A stretch of DNA of 64,000 bases from Athripsodes cinereus (GCA_947579605.1 OX388314.1:1426001-1490000), one strand, 5' to 3'. Shown: positions 20,676-31,820, numbered from the stretch's first letter. Notes: generated by a model not told the origin, from the letters alone. Numbers and translations are program-made.

Positions 20676-20770
20676 GTACCGGCTTTCAAGAGCTTCCGCT
20701 CTCATCATCTCCCCTTCACGTCACGTTAACCTGACGATAAGACCAAAAGCTCTTGAAAGCCTTCTCGCAA
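20676..20770. ncRNA. pair of hammerhead-like motifs in opposite orientation
   Basis: Minus strand about 20712-20676: GATGATG, a perfect AGAGC/GCTCT stem with GGAA loop, then GAAAGCCGGTAC. Plus strand 20731-20770: CTGACGATAAGAC, AAAGCTCTTGAAAGCC. Each has one or two changes in the CTGATGA box, so neither may cleave. The arrangement is expected of inverted Penelope-like termini. Confidence 0.4.
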
Positions 20771-20774
20771 CCAA

Positions 20775-21545
20775 CAAAGTCACCTTATACCTACATTCTT
20801 TTAAAAAAATATTTTGGACCCAAGATTCTATTGAACCCGATGTCAAATTTTTGTTAAAATTTGTTATCTATGATAATTTAATACGTCGATACCTTCAATT
20901 TAATTAGTTTTATACCTTATTCAACAAATTTCAATTATCTATTGCTATAGATAAATATATTATAAACATCCCCTGTCATCTTCTGAAGGGAGGCAATTAG
21001 TTGTTATTGAATACTCGTATTATTCAATTTATTTGATAGATGTGTATCTAATTAATTATAATAATATTATTTGTTTGTTTACCAACACAAACGACATCGG
21101 AAACTGAATAACTTATTCTCCCCCCCCCCCTCTCTCTCTCTCACTTTCAATTCCACTTTATCACGCTTTCATCTTACTTACTAATTAGCTTTTATTCCGC
21201 CTGCACTCAGAGAATATCATATCACAAAACAGGCAAACGCTTTATTATTTATTTATTTTATTATTCACTGTTCGCTGTTTAAAATACTAAAACTCAAAAT
21301 ACAAGCTATCATAAAAATATCAGTTATATAATTTAATGTTTGGAGGGTGAGTTTACTTACACAGCTTACCTTCTACTAGAATGGAAAGTCTTGGAAACTA
21401 TCCCGGTTGTTAAACGAAAATAGTACAAAAAAAAATACACACATTTAGACTATGTGGAATGTTAGGCTATAATTGTATTTAAAACAAAAACAAAAAGAAA
21501 AGAAATAAAGAAAAAACGCGAAGAATATCAAGTTAATAACTTTTT
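20775..21545. other. unassigned stretch with a C and TC run
   Basis: A run of 10-11 C followed by (TC)n lies at about 21120-21143. A donor-like GTAAGCTGTG on the minus strand at 21361-21370 has no convincing exon. Confidence 0.4.
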
Positions 21546-21547
21546 TC

Positions 21548-21620
21548 TAATCACCTGATGATGGAGTCTAGAGTCTTCGAATACTAGTAAGCGAAGTTAA
21601 TAGTCACTTGGAAGTTAACC
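21548..21620 (+). mobile_element. Penelope-like terminus, degenerate hammerhead
   Basis: CTGATGATGGAGTC (from 21555), GTCTTCGAATACTAGTAAGC and GAAGTTAAT repeat the 7.5-kb sequence. Confidence 0.5.
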
Positions 21621-21624
21621 ACAT

Positions 21625-22295
21625 ATACTGTATTTTTATCGATTTATTTTGAAATGGACTTCCAACAGGTACCTTCGGTCAATTATATCGAAATTTTGAA
21701 GAATCTCAAGTTTTACATAAATTTTTATAGTTAACTCAATATTGGTCCCAATGTGGCATAGTCTACTTTTGCTTTGAATGCTTCAGTTTATCTTCATGAT
21801 AATGAATGGCGCATCCTTATTTTTTTAATTTTATTTTTATTCCTCTTAAAGGACACAAACAGTTCAAATTAACAAATATTAACAGTCATATTTTTCCAGA
21901 AAACAAACCAATCAAGGTCCCGCAAATTACCGAAGCGTATGACGAACAAGTAAAGTTGCAAGTAATTCTTTTGTCAATGCAAATAATAGTTGAAAACAAA
22001 TAAGAAAATTAAAGGCCGGATGTAGATGTTTCGAATTCTCTATTTGAATCAGGAAGTAAGTAAGCATAGAAAACGGATGGCAGGAAAGAATAAAATTATT
22101 CAGCTAGTAATATATAACTCAGAATATGCTAGGCATTATTATCTGCAGTTCTATTATTTTATCTTATAGGTACCTATCTTCTATCCAATAAGCATTATTA
22201 CTCTAACCTCAATGATTCTCAAAGTTGTGTACATATATCGACTCGTAGGGATCTATTGAGATTATTAATTATAATGTCGGTGTATACGTGATAGA
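21625..22295. other. unassigned stretch
   Basis: Single-copy A/T-rich DNA; open frame 21806-22003 without motif. Confidence 0.35.
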
Positions 22296-22299
22296 ATTC

Positions 22300-22440
22300 C
22301 ATAATTGGGTTAATGAAACAAGTATTACTTTCTATTATAGATTATAAATCAATAGATAATGATTTGATAAGTCGAAAGACGTGTCTCTCACAATTTATTA
22401 CCTAAGAGTAGAAAGAAACACTTGTTTCAAATTACCTGAT
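22300..22440. mobile_element. MITE-K copy, decayed
   Basis: Inverted arms GGTTAATGAAACAAGTATTA and AGAAAGAAACACTTGTTTCA flank AT-rich sequence, matching the other MITE-K copies in order. Confidence 0.45.
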
Positions 22441-22444
22441 CTAT

Positions 22445-23258
22445 TTAGAAATAAATTAAAAACTATGGTGTATTTATTATATTCTTAAACATTGGTTACA
22501 ATTTTAATCATAGCCTAGTATAAAAAAGTCTGCATTTATACAATATACAATGAAAGACTCCCTCCTATGCCCGGATATCGGAGGACATTTATTTATTCGA
22601 TCTTCAAAGAAAAAAAATTAAAGTGCACATAAACCAGTCTTAACCGATTCGTAAGCATCGGAACACCTTTCCTGTTTTCTACTAAAAGAAGTTTGCTGCT
22701 GAATCGTACATAACATGACGTGTCGTCTGAGGAGTATTCTTAACTAAGGGGACGTGTCTAGCGAAACAAGAAAGATTGGCACGGTGTCTACGAGACAAAT
22801 TAGTTTGGAAATCTTTGCTCTATGTTCTATCATCATATTGCAGTTGTATTGTTGTTGGCTGGTCTATACACAATATATATTTACTCCGAGTGTTTTCCTT
22901 TTGTCTCTCTGACGTCTATTATTATTATCATCGTGTTACGTACTATATTTATACCCGGATTTACTCTAGAAATACACTTCAGATAGATAAAGACGGTACA
23001 AATATCATAAACAATCTCATAATTATTAAGAAACGGCAACATCATGCGTTGTAACTTTTCTGACAAATTTACGCGTTGAAGCAAAAAACTCTCAGAACAA
23101 AAACACCTCTTGCGAAGATGCTGGAATAACCTTAAACTGACTCAAAGTCTGATGTCTTTCAAGTGAGCCGTTATTAATGGAAAATTGGTTTCCACAAACA
23201 CAACCTCTGAAATTTTAAATCCTTCACTCTTACTACTTATTGTATTATTAATTGTTCA
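22445..23258. other. unassigned stretch
   Basis: Between 22640 and 22780 the sequence is less A/T-rich (GAATCGTACATAACATGACG, GGGGACGTGTCTAGCG) but shows no frame or copy. Confidence 0.35.
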
Positions 23259-23260
23259 AT

Positions 23261-23588
23261 AAATCCATTACAATTACTGTCCAATCACGGCATGTCCCAT
23301 AGGTGGGTTAGTCAGCATAAAAAAATAAATAAATCCATTACAATTACTGTCCAATCACGGCATATCCCATAGGTGAGTTAGTCAGCATAAAAAAATAAAT
23401 AAATCCATTACAATTACTGTCCAATCACGGCATATCCCATAGGTGGGTTAGTCAGCATAAAAAAAAAACCATTACAATTACTGTCCAATCACGGCATATC
23501 CCATGGGTGGGTTAGTCAGCATAAAAAAATAAATAAATCCATTACAATTACTGTCCAATCACGGCATATCCCATAGGTGGGTTAGTCA
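23261..23588 (-). repeat. 70-bp tandem array built on a SINE-1 end
   Basis: Five copies start AAATCCATTACAATTACTGT (23261, 23331, 23401; the fourth is 6 bp shorter; the fifth from about 23535). Each contains AATCACGGCATATCCCATAG and GTGGGTTAGTCAGC, the reversed 3' end of SINE-1, plus an A-rich spacer. Confidence 0.9.
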
Positions 23589-24024
23589 AGTGATTTTGAC
23601 AAGTGGATTAAAATATTGATACTAGTAGTATAGTAGATACTAAGCATGCATCGGTTTATAAATATATCTCACAATCATAAATACATCGAGTGTCATCGCC
23701 CCATTCAGAATGTCTATGTACAATAATACTATGCATAGTGCTAGCTGATAGGCAAAATATTAATTCAAAAGATTTTTAATACAAAGACTTGTGTTTATAT
23801 TTCTTAAATGAAATGAGTTTGTGAAATACAAAAGTCTCTTGACATTCATACAAGAGATTGTGAAGTTTGATTATAGTTTATTATATAGACGGAAGACTTC
23901 ATAGACGGAAGTAGGTACTGGAAGTACGATACATTTTATAGATCGCAGACCGCTGTGCATATTTCTTTTTCTCCTTGTAGCATTTAAATAATCCTCTTAG
24001 GGGAAAAAGGCACAAATAACTTAC

Positions 24025-24125
24025 CTTTTTGCAAAACGATTAGTCGCCAAAAGAGTATTATTTCCAACGACGCTACCGTTTCCCTCTTTTTGGCTAACTC
24101 CGTATCTATGGATATTCTCAAATCA
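24025..24125 (-). other. possible exon or LINE remnant with donor site
   Basis: On the minus strand this segment ends in AAAAAG followed by GTAAGTTATT, a good donor. One frame includes YDLRISIDTELAKKRETVA, another is open as well. No clear acceptor with a pyrimidine tract is visible upstream, where LINE-C remnant sequence begins (about 24145). It may be the start of that LINE fragment instead of an exon. Confidence 0.2.
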
Positions 24126-24144
24126 TAAATCATATTCCAGCTAG

Positions 24145-24370
24145 GAGCATTGACTCTGCTGTATTATGGAAAGCATCCAACTGCTGACAGTGTTTGCGCA
24201 CAATATCATTTGTGACATGCTCATTGCTCATGCCACCTATAACATTCAATATTGCTCAAAGACACTATTTTCAAAGTTTAGTATCTTCCGCTTTATTACC
24301 AACTTAGTTAATTACCAAGACTCACAGGCATAATGAAGAATTGGTTTAATACAGACATTGATAAGGCAGC
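24145..24370 (-). pseudogene. LINE-C internal fragment
   Basis: TTGTGACATGCTCATTGCTC, AAAGTTTAGTATCTTCCGCT and CAAGACTCACAGGCATAATG match 31310-31430 (the ...HVTNDAVRRRTQQ... and ...ILLYGCESWHLTK... segments) with frame breaks. Confidence 0.65.
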
Positions 24371-24377
24371 ATTTCTT

Positions 24378-24430
24378 AATCATATTATTCACCTATTATA
24401 ATGAATTAATAATAGGTGAATAATATGATT
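24378..24430. repeat. perfect 21-bp hairpin
   Basis: AATCATATTATTCACCTATT plus A (24378-24398) is followed by an 11-base loop and its exact reverse complement (24410-24430). Confidence 0.9.
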
Positions 24431-24714
24431 ATCAAGGTGACACGACCGTGTCTAAAATAAACGTGATTGAGAAACATCATAGCACAGCTTCAATAAAATA
24501 CAGTACAATATTAATGATCTATTCCAGGGGTAGGTAGGTAATTGATGAAATAGCAATGAATACAGCCAATGTGCATTGAATTTATAATACATCATAATGA
24601 TAACAGAAATAAATAACATTTTGTGGTATTTTTTTATTACTATATTTTTCATTTTTATAATTTTCGCAAACAAACAGTTATTACAATAAATAGTACAAAT
24701 AGATAAAAATAAAG

Positions 24715-24980
24715 TTGGCACATAAACCAACAAAGTTTGCTAACACATTACAAAATAAATCTTACCAAGTATCTACATACTACAGTGAAAAAAAAGAACA
24801 TGAGAACTTGTTAGATACACTGCCGAGTCTCAAGATCCAAGGCAGAAATGGTAGAAGCCGACCAAGAGACACTTATATGGACAAACTGAAGAAATATATG
24901 AACTGTGGCACACACGTAGAACTAAAGAGAATGAAGAAGAAAATCGAAACTCGTTGTAGCCAATCCAATGGATTGTAACT
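24715..24980 (+). pseudogene. LINE C-terminal fragment
   Basis: The frame ends GRNGRSRPRDTYMDKLKKYM, then ELKRMKKKIETRCSQSNGL. R.R.R.TYMD.LK is a usual LINE C-terminal pattern (GRPR.TWxD relative). No tail seen. Confidence 0.5.
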
Positions 24981-24984
24981 CACT

Positions 24985-25290
24985 ATGTATAACAAAATAA
25001 CTAATATAAGCGTAATGTTCATTTATTACATAAACATATGGTAGCATCATATATAGGTCAAAACCATCAAAGTGTATTAAACCAGTGATTAGTATTGTAA
25101 TATTCTGACAGCTGACTTCAGTTTATGAAATCATAAAGATCTCTATGTACATCGTAAAATGTTGAAGCAAGTGTAATTTACGTAATGATAACTTTGATAT
25201 TAACTTAGTAAATAGTATTATTTACAAACAACAAATATAAAGTTTAGTTTATCGACCGACGGTTCTTGGTGGAATTTCATATTATTAATT
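24985..25290. other. unassigned AT-rich stretch
   Basis: Nothing recognised. Confidence 0.35.
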
Positions 25291-25294
25291 TATT

Positions 25295-25450
25295 AATGAA
25301 ACACGGTACATAGTTATTCCACTGCTCACTTTATTAATTTTGCAGAGTCAGAGTCTTTATTTTGCCTGGGGATGAGAACGAAAGCTCTTGAAAACCGTCT
25401 AGCAAAATTAATAAAGTCAACAGTGAAATAACTGTATATCGTATTTCATT
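25295..25450. mobile_element. inverted-repeat element with hammerhead-like loop
   Basis: 49-base arms at 25295-25343 and 25402-25450 pair with only a few mismatches (inner ends TTTATTAATTTTGC and GCAAAATTAATAAA). The loop has GCCTGGGGATGAGAACGAAA and GCTCTTGAAAACCGTC, resembling a decayed hammerhead with GAGA/TCTT stem II. Confidence 0.65.
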
Positions 25451-25711
25451 TATAAATTAAACAGATGAGGCTTCTTTTTTTAGGGTGGTTATTTCAGAAA
25501 ATAATACCAATTTATGTAAGAACAACCCCTTACATAGAATAAATCCCAAGTTCACCCTTAACTCTTTAACACTTTGATTCCATAGTTATTATGTAAGTTG
25601 TAAAATGAAAATATTTTTTCTAACAGCCTTTCAAAGGACACTCGAAAACTTATGGTGAAAAAAAAAACTAGGGGAACCGATTATAATAAATTGTTACACA
25701 AGAACTCCATA

Positions 25712-25838
25712 ATTGGATAAATTGAAAGAAGCTTTTCGTTCTACTATATGTTAAACAACGCGAGAGGGAAGTCTTCCGACATCTTAGATCATTATGAGAT
25801 TAATGAACGAAACGGCTGATTCAATTTATTCAAAGTTA
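25712..25838. mobile_element. MITE-K copy
   Basis: Arms TTGGATAAATTGAAAGAAGC and GGCTGATTCAATTTATTCAA are inverted relatives; interior TTAAACAACGCGAGAGGGAA matches the 17.8-kb copy. Length about 127 bp, no coding capacity. Confidence 0.6.
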
Positions 25839-25938
25839 AACATTTTGATTTTGTGCTTTTAAATTATTGAATATTGCATCAACGTTTCGTTTTCCTTTTA
25901 GAAAACTCTGAATATAAATTGAATTAAAATAGATTTAA

Positions 25939-26057
25939 AATAAAACACTGTATTACTTAAACTATGAATAATATTTGACTCAGAGACCTTTCGGGTAGAC
26001 ACCCATCATCAGTGAGTTTTTATTAGAAAGAGTTTCAAAGTAATACAGTGTTTTATT
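25939..26057 (-). mobile_element. Penelope-like terminus with 18-bp inverted repeat
   Basis: AATAAAACACTGTATTAC (25939-25956) and its exact reverse complement (26040-26057) enclose an 83-base loop that carries the hammerhead listed next. The flank matches that of the 17.1-kb hairpin. Confidence 0.7.
25978..26017 (-). ncRNA. hammerhead ribozyme
   Basis: Minus strand: stem I ACTCA, CTGATGA, stem II GGGT/ACCC with loop GTCT, GAAA, short stem III GGTC (self-pairing if G-U is allowed), UC cleavage end, then stem I TGAGT. All conserved core bases are present. Confidence 0.7.
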
Positions 26058-26059
26058 AT

Positions 26060-28145
26060 AAATTAATTTTATTCTATTAAAATGAACTTTCACAAAGTTA
26101 TTATCAGATTTCCAAGTACTGTTACACATTATTTCTGAATATAAAGTGTTTATGAAAATAATTAATGAATGCATTCGTTCACCTTACAAAGAGAATGATA
26201 AAATATACACTATGATACATAGGTACTGTTACAAATTATTTTAATTTGCATCTCGTTTGAACATCACACAGAAGAAAGACGAGTTATGAAAAAGGACTCA
26301 TTTAAAAAACAAAGTTTTCTGCTAACATGAATAAACTATAAAATATAGTTAACATAAATGAAAGAATAAAAAACTTGTATTCTTTGATAATATTTTTACA
26401 TCCGTTTTTTACGGTAAATTCAACAAAATAAGGTTAGAATACTTACAACATGACGTCTAACCCTTAGAAATATTTTAAATATGCATATTATGACAAAAGT
26501 TGTTTTATGAAATGAATAAAAAACAACGAAAATCTTAAAAAGAATCTTTGATTATATTCTGTCAATTTTTTAAGTGAACATTTATTTTCAGTTCCTACAT
26601 TATATTGAAAAACATTATGAAAAGTTTTTAAAAAATTAAAGTTTGCAGAAAAACTGTTAAAGCTTATAGATCAAGCAATAGTTATAAAAGATAATAAATA
26701 TTTTCACAAAAGACCTTTACAGTGAGCAATAAGGTTGTTATAAAGATGGATTTATTATTATCGTTATCCAAGACAGTACCCAGAATTGATTCTAGGGAGA
26801 ATGTCCACAATCATCCAATGTAAGTTGTATCTGACTGCAGAACTAACCTTAGTTGAAATTTTGGTCAAACTGAGTTAAGTATAAAGAAACAAGAAATGAT
26901 AATAATAGATATGAGATAATTTAACGAATGAGACTTATTAGATTCCTAAATAATAATGCATATCAAAATTTGCTTTAGATATTTTAAATTATTTTTCTTT
27001 TATTACAAAAACAAAGCTTAAATCTGCTACTTTGAAAAACCATCCAAAAACACTTAGGCTAGTTTTGCATTAAGGTAGCGTTCTTAAGAAAGCAACTGCC
27101 TATTTCGATATTATTTTAAAATATGTACTAATCTTAATAAATTCTTCTTATTCTTGAAGTAAAAAGTAAGTAACTAAATTATTTAATAGAAAAAAAAAAA
27201 CAGATTCGTGCTCGATACTTAGCTAAGCTTCACATTAAGTCTGTCGTCAATTAATTATCTTGGACTTTAATCTTGTCTAGATAGGAGCTAAACACGATCC
27301 ATTCATTACCTTAATACGTTTACGTAATTTGTCAATACATATTTTATTTCTTGAATACTAAGCACACTTGAATATATTGAGGGAAGTCTAAGTTCGAAGT
27401 AAGCCTTAATATGTATGCTCAATATGTACCTTCAAAGTGATAAATAATAAGGGAGATTTATGAAGCAATTTGTAATTCTCAACCAGGTCAAAGGCTTTCT
27501 GTTAAAACGAATAATACTATTCCAAGACATACATCAATCTTTGGTCTATCTAAACCTACTAGCGCCATGTCTTCTATACATGCCGAAAAGCCGAAATTTA
27601 TCCGAGTTTTCTAAATTTAAAAATAATTATAAAGCTTCGTGCAGTAATCAATTTTATTATTTAAAATTGCGCATGCACCGTGTAAGTGAATGCGATGCGA
27701 TGTCGAACGTGCAGAATATAATTTATTATACAATTTAAAATGTACCTATACAGAAGGAATTTATATTTTTTTACAATGATTTAATCAATTCGTGATTAAA
27801 ATAATACATATAAATTTATTGCCGCATGCCTTGCGGCATCCTCAGGACAAATGTTACTTAAAACTTTACTTTCTAAGCAGAGAAAAAAATGTGTTCTGGG
27901 TAGCAATCTTTCAATTATCCTAGGTGGATATTCATAAAACATCGCAAAAAAGACATTTAGCGTCTTCATCTTAGTGCTGAGGCATGCCAGCAGAGGCAAC
28001 TATCCTAAATATCTCTATTTGTATGGCATAAAAGCGGTGACTTGTACGTTTGTTACATTGAGTTATTTTCTATTTGCGAGACACGTTACGATGATATATT
28101 ATTTCGAGTGATTGGAATTCATTGTTGTTTATTGTTTCTTATTGT
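26060..28145. other. long unassigned AT-rich stretch
   Basis: The quietest part of the window. It has a 25-codon frame starting MDLLLSLSKTVPRI (26746) that ends at a GTAAGTTGTA donor-like site (26820), and a CCTGAGGATGCCGCAAGGCA motif on the minus strand near 27830-27855, similar to termini of Penelope-like elements. Nothing else is supported. Confidence 0.4.
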
Positions 28146-28149
28146 CCCT

Positions 28150-29760
28150 AGGCCCTATTATGGAGGCACTTGGACTCGTCATATATACATTTTATATAAT
28201 TAATCATAATTTCATAATTTCAAATACAGTCAATCAAAGAAACAATTAAAGTCAAATAAAATATCAAATTAAGTAATTTTATGTAGTCACGGATGTAAAG
28301 AGTCCGGACCCACAACGACAAATTTTAAAATATGTATTAAGTCAATGAGGAAATATTATTCATTTATCATTTCGTCAATAGAGTAAAACGATTTATCAAC
28401 CAGATACGACTTCACCCCTCTCCGAAAGATCAATACATCATCGCACTTATTTGTATCCGGAAGCTTATTGTATAGTCTTACACTTAGACACAAAAATATA
28501 CGGTCCAACTTAGAGAGCCTGTGTTCTACTGGTCTGATTTTATGTTTTAATCGTGTATTATAATTATGAATATTTTCATTAAGTGGTGTGTTATCTAAAT
28601 GTTTCTTAGCATAACATATACACTCATAAATATAGAGTGATGGCATGGTTAATATTCCTTGCTCTCTGACTATATTTCTGCAAGATTCCCTAGATTTCAT
28701 GCTAAGAAGAGTTCTAATTGCTCTCTTTTACAAAACAAAAATTCTTTGCGATTCAGAGGCATTTCCCCAGAACAGTATTCCGTATGCCATTATGCTATGA
28801 AAATATGAAAAATATACTATATCTTGCAGCTTCCACACCGCAAGTCTCTCTTATCTTTTTAATTGCGTAAATTGCTGAACAAAGTTTTGGAGCGACATTT
28901 TTTATGTGTGAACTCCATTGCATTGTTTTGTCGACAGTGACACCTAGAAATTTACATTCATCTTTGATTGCAATATTTCTATCACTCAAAATGGAAGTTA
29001 CCGGATCGTCTTGCACCGATCGTTTCAGAGAAAAGCGAATCGCACCAGTTTTCGTCATATTCAAGATAAGATTGTTGTCACAAAACCAGCCCTCCACCTT
29101 ATTTAAAGCATCAATAGTGTTTATTTTTGTGTCATTTTTGTCTTTGCTGTCCTTTATTAATAACGATGTATCATCTGCAAACATAATAATCTTTTCATCT
29201 CGAATTAAGGAAAGTGGCAAATAATTTATATATATAAGAAACAACAATGGACCAAGAATTGATCCTTGTGGAACACCATAGTTGATGTTCTTATAAGAAG
29301 ACTTTATATTATCCAATTCTGTTAGTTGTTTTCTTTCATTAAGATATGATGTAAAAAATCTTTTTCAATATTTGTGATTCCATAATATTCTAACTTACTG
29401 ATTAGGATCTCATGGTCAACACAATCAAAGGCTTTCGATAAGTCACAAAAAATACCATATGTGTCATGCTTTTCATCAAGTGATTCTAGTATTGTATGGA
29501 TTCAACATGCTATTCCATCAGCTGTGCTTTTGTTCCTTTGGAAGCCAAATTGTTGTGGATGGAACAAATTGTTTCGTTCAAAAAAGTGGAGAACCTGGTT
29601 AACAACAATCTTTTCAAACAATTTGCTAAGCACAGGAAGTGTCGAGATAGGCCTAAAGTTACCTGTATTCTTTTTATCACCATTTTTATGTACGGGTATG
29701 ACCCTTGCCAGTTTTAATAGATTTGGGAAAATCCATTAAAACAAGCCAGTCCATCAATAA
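28150..29760 (-). pseudogene. LINE-D, Jockey/CR1-type reverse transcriptase
   Basis: Minus strand, upstream to downstream: segment near 29640-29380 reads FRPISTLPVLSKLFEKIV and GIFCDLSKAFDCVDHEIL (RT motifs 1-3); 29316-28795 gives YGVPQGSILGPLLFLIYI and IIMFADDTSLLIKD, so the catalytic FADD is intact; 28700-28356 gives the C-terminus (NYNTRLKHKIRPVEHRLS, LYNKLPDTNK). At least three frame breaks (near 29710, 29340-29310 and 28795-28700) separate these. The endonuclease part is missing, so the copy is 5'-truncated as well as dead. Target-primed reverse transcription is the family's function. Clade placement within Jockey/CR1 is inference. Confidence 0.85.
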
Positions 29761-29929
29761 TACATTTTGATAATTTTGTGAGTCTTTTGCTTTGATTTGC
29801 TTACAGACATTAATAATATCACTATCTGACACCAAACTGAATGAGAAAACATTATCAGCTAATTAATCTTACTAATAAATATAATACTGTGTTTCTAAAT
29901 TAATGGAAGATATTTTTTTCATCTGTTGG

Positions 29930-30195
29930 CAGCAGGTGTGATGCGGAGGAAAAGCTCTTGCCTTTGAGTCACGAGGACCCAGGATCAATTACCGGCCAGG
30001 GCAAAATGAAGAATAACCTTTTACAAATTGTCCTGGGTCTGGGTGCAACATGTTTTTATATATTAAGTGCATTGTTTAAACGTGTATCGTCGCGTTAGTA
30101 TCCATAATACAAGATTCATATCTTAGTTTGGAATGTAACAGGACAAGCTCGATCTGTATGGATTGTCTATGCATGTTATGTTAATTTATTTGATC
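29930..30195 (+). mobile_element. SINE-2, full-length copy
   Basis: Head with GGAGGAAAAGCTCTTGCC and a weak B box (AGGATCAATTACC), then the body TTGTCCTGGGTCTGGGTGCA, CGTGTATCGTCGCGTTAG, AAGATTCATATCTTAGTTTG and CTCGATCTGTATGGATTG. It is the most complete SINE-2 here. Confidence 0.75.
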
Positions 30196-30199
30196 TCGG

Positions 30200-30970
30200 G
30201 TTCTTTAGTTTAGAACAAAGAAGAGTTCTATTCAAGTCTGTAACTTCATGGGATTTTATCTTTTAAACACCATGTACAACTTTCTTCTTCCACATTATGA
30301 TCATCATCATAAATTATTATTATTAAACCATAATCAGCTGATGTACTCAAAGGATGGTATGGCTATAAGGATATGTGTACCTATATAGAAGGATAGTAAG
30401 GTAGGAAATGGAAAGAGTTACTGAAGCGGAAATATAGATGAGAAGGAAGAAGGAGTGTGAAAATAGAAAAAGTACAAATTGGGTGTAATAATGTAGAACC
30501 TGATTCTCCTATAAATAAAGAAGGAGTTCATTTAGGGTTCTACGTTATTAAGATACAAGAGATGAAACGGATAGCAGTTCTTCCATCCACCTGGTACCGG
30601 ATAATTAAAGGGTATCAATTTCTCCTTTAATGGTTAAAGGAACTGAAGTAAAACGGATTTGTTTTATTATGTATATATTAGTCACTTAGATCTATGGAGT
30701 GGAAGAATTGTTTGTAAGGGAAATCATAATTAAAGGAATTTCTAATTACCATTATTGTTATTGTAGCCAGAATATGAAGAAACTTCTAGTAAATTCTCGT
30801 AGTTGTATAATAATAATACTTTTCTAAATTTTTGTCACTGACAGATTTATTTATTAAAATCAATTTAGAAACCTATACTGCCTGGAGCTTTTTCTAAATC
30901 TAGTTCCAATGCAAGGATAGACTCCCTGAAGCTTATTCTGAGTCTAATTCCAATACAAGGAAACAGCGAA
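30200..30970. other. unassigned stretch
   Basis: Purine-rich near 30390-30470 (GGAAATGGAAAGAGTTACTG, GAGAAGGAAGAAGGAGTG). No frame or copy recognised. Confidence 0.35.
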
Positions 30971-30989
30971 ATAGATTGGTTCTTGATAT

Positions 30990-31575
30990 TCATTCATTCA
31001 TTCATCGCCCTCAACGCTCCTCTCGGGAGCACAGGGCAGAAACCAGCCTCCTCCATTCAGAGCGTCTCTGTGCCAATTGCGTCACCTCTTTCCACGACAT
31101 TCCTTGCGCTCTGATATCGTTGTCATAGGAACGGTGTATTGTGAAAGAGGGACGCCCGGGCCGACAGAACCCCTGCGGACGGAAAACAGTGCTCTTTTTG
31201 GCCAACTATCATTAGGCATTCTCAAAACATGTCCCAGCCAGGACCATCGTCTCTCCTGTATTACGGAGATTACAGGTCTCTGCTGGGTGCGCCGGCGCAC
31301 AGCATCATTTGTAACATGTTCATACCATTTGATATCCAAAATCCTTCTAAGACACCCGTTTTCAAAGCTTAATATCTTCCGCTCCTGAGCCTTGGTTAAG
31401 TGCCAAGACTCACAGCCATATAGAAGGATTGGGATGATGCACGCATTGAACAAGCGACATTTTGTCCTGATGCTGAGTCCAGACGCCTTCCAAACTTTGT
31501 TCATGTTATTGAAAGCCCCACTAGCTGCCCCTATGCGGATTGGTAATTCCGACCGGAGATCACCCTCTGGCGTTA
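30990..31575 (-). pseudogene. LINE-C, longest copy, 13-bp TSD
   Basis: TGGTTCTTGATAT at 30977-30989 and 31576-31588 is an exact target duplication. The insert has a (TCAT)n tail at left. The minus-strand frame reads MNKVWKASGLSIRTKCRL, CIIPILLYGCESWHLTKAQE and RRWSWLGHVLRMPNDSWPKR, then shifts frame to RAQGMSWKEVTQLAQRRSEW and LVSALCSREER before the tail. YGCESW and GHVLR are conserved in the region after the RT domain of RTE-type LINEs. It is 5'-truncated with at least one frameshift, so inactive. Confidence 0.85.
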
Positions 31576-31734
31576 TGGTTCTTGATATATTATTTAAGAA
31601 ATATGAACATAGTTAAAATGTTTCATCAAATTAATGAAATCCTGAACATTCGTCCAAAAGACACCCAATAAAATATGAATCTGAGTCCTTTAACCCACAT
31701 AATAAAGTGATAATCTCGCCACTGCATTTATCAT

Positions 31735-31820
31735 CGCATTCTTTTTTTATGTAAACTGATTTGTTGATTTTGTTATGTTGTGTATGATGATGTGCAAGAA
31801 GAATAAAATAAATAAATTAT
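31735..31820 (+). mobile_element. LINE tail, same as 14.74 kb
   Basis: TATGTAAACTGATTTGTTGA, GATGATGTGCAAGAAGAATA and an AAATAAATAAAT end. Confidence 0.6.

Noticed and set aside
21361..21415. Minus-strand exon with GTAAGCTG donor
   Set aside because: No convincing acceptor and only a tiny open segment.
28904..29739. Plus-strand frames around 29 kb
   Set aside because: Antisense of the LINE-D reverse transcriptase, whose minus-strand motifs are clear.
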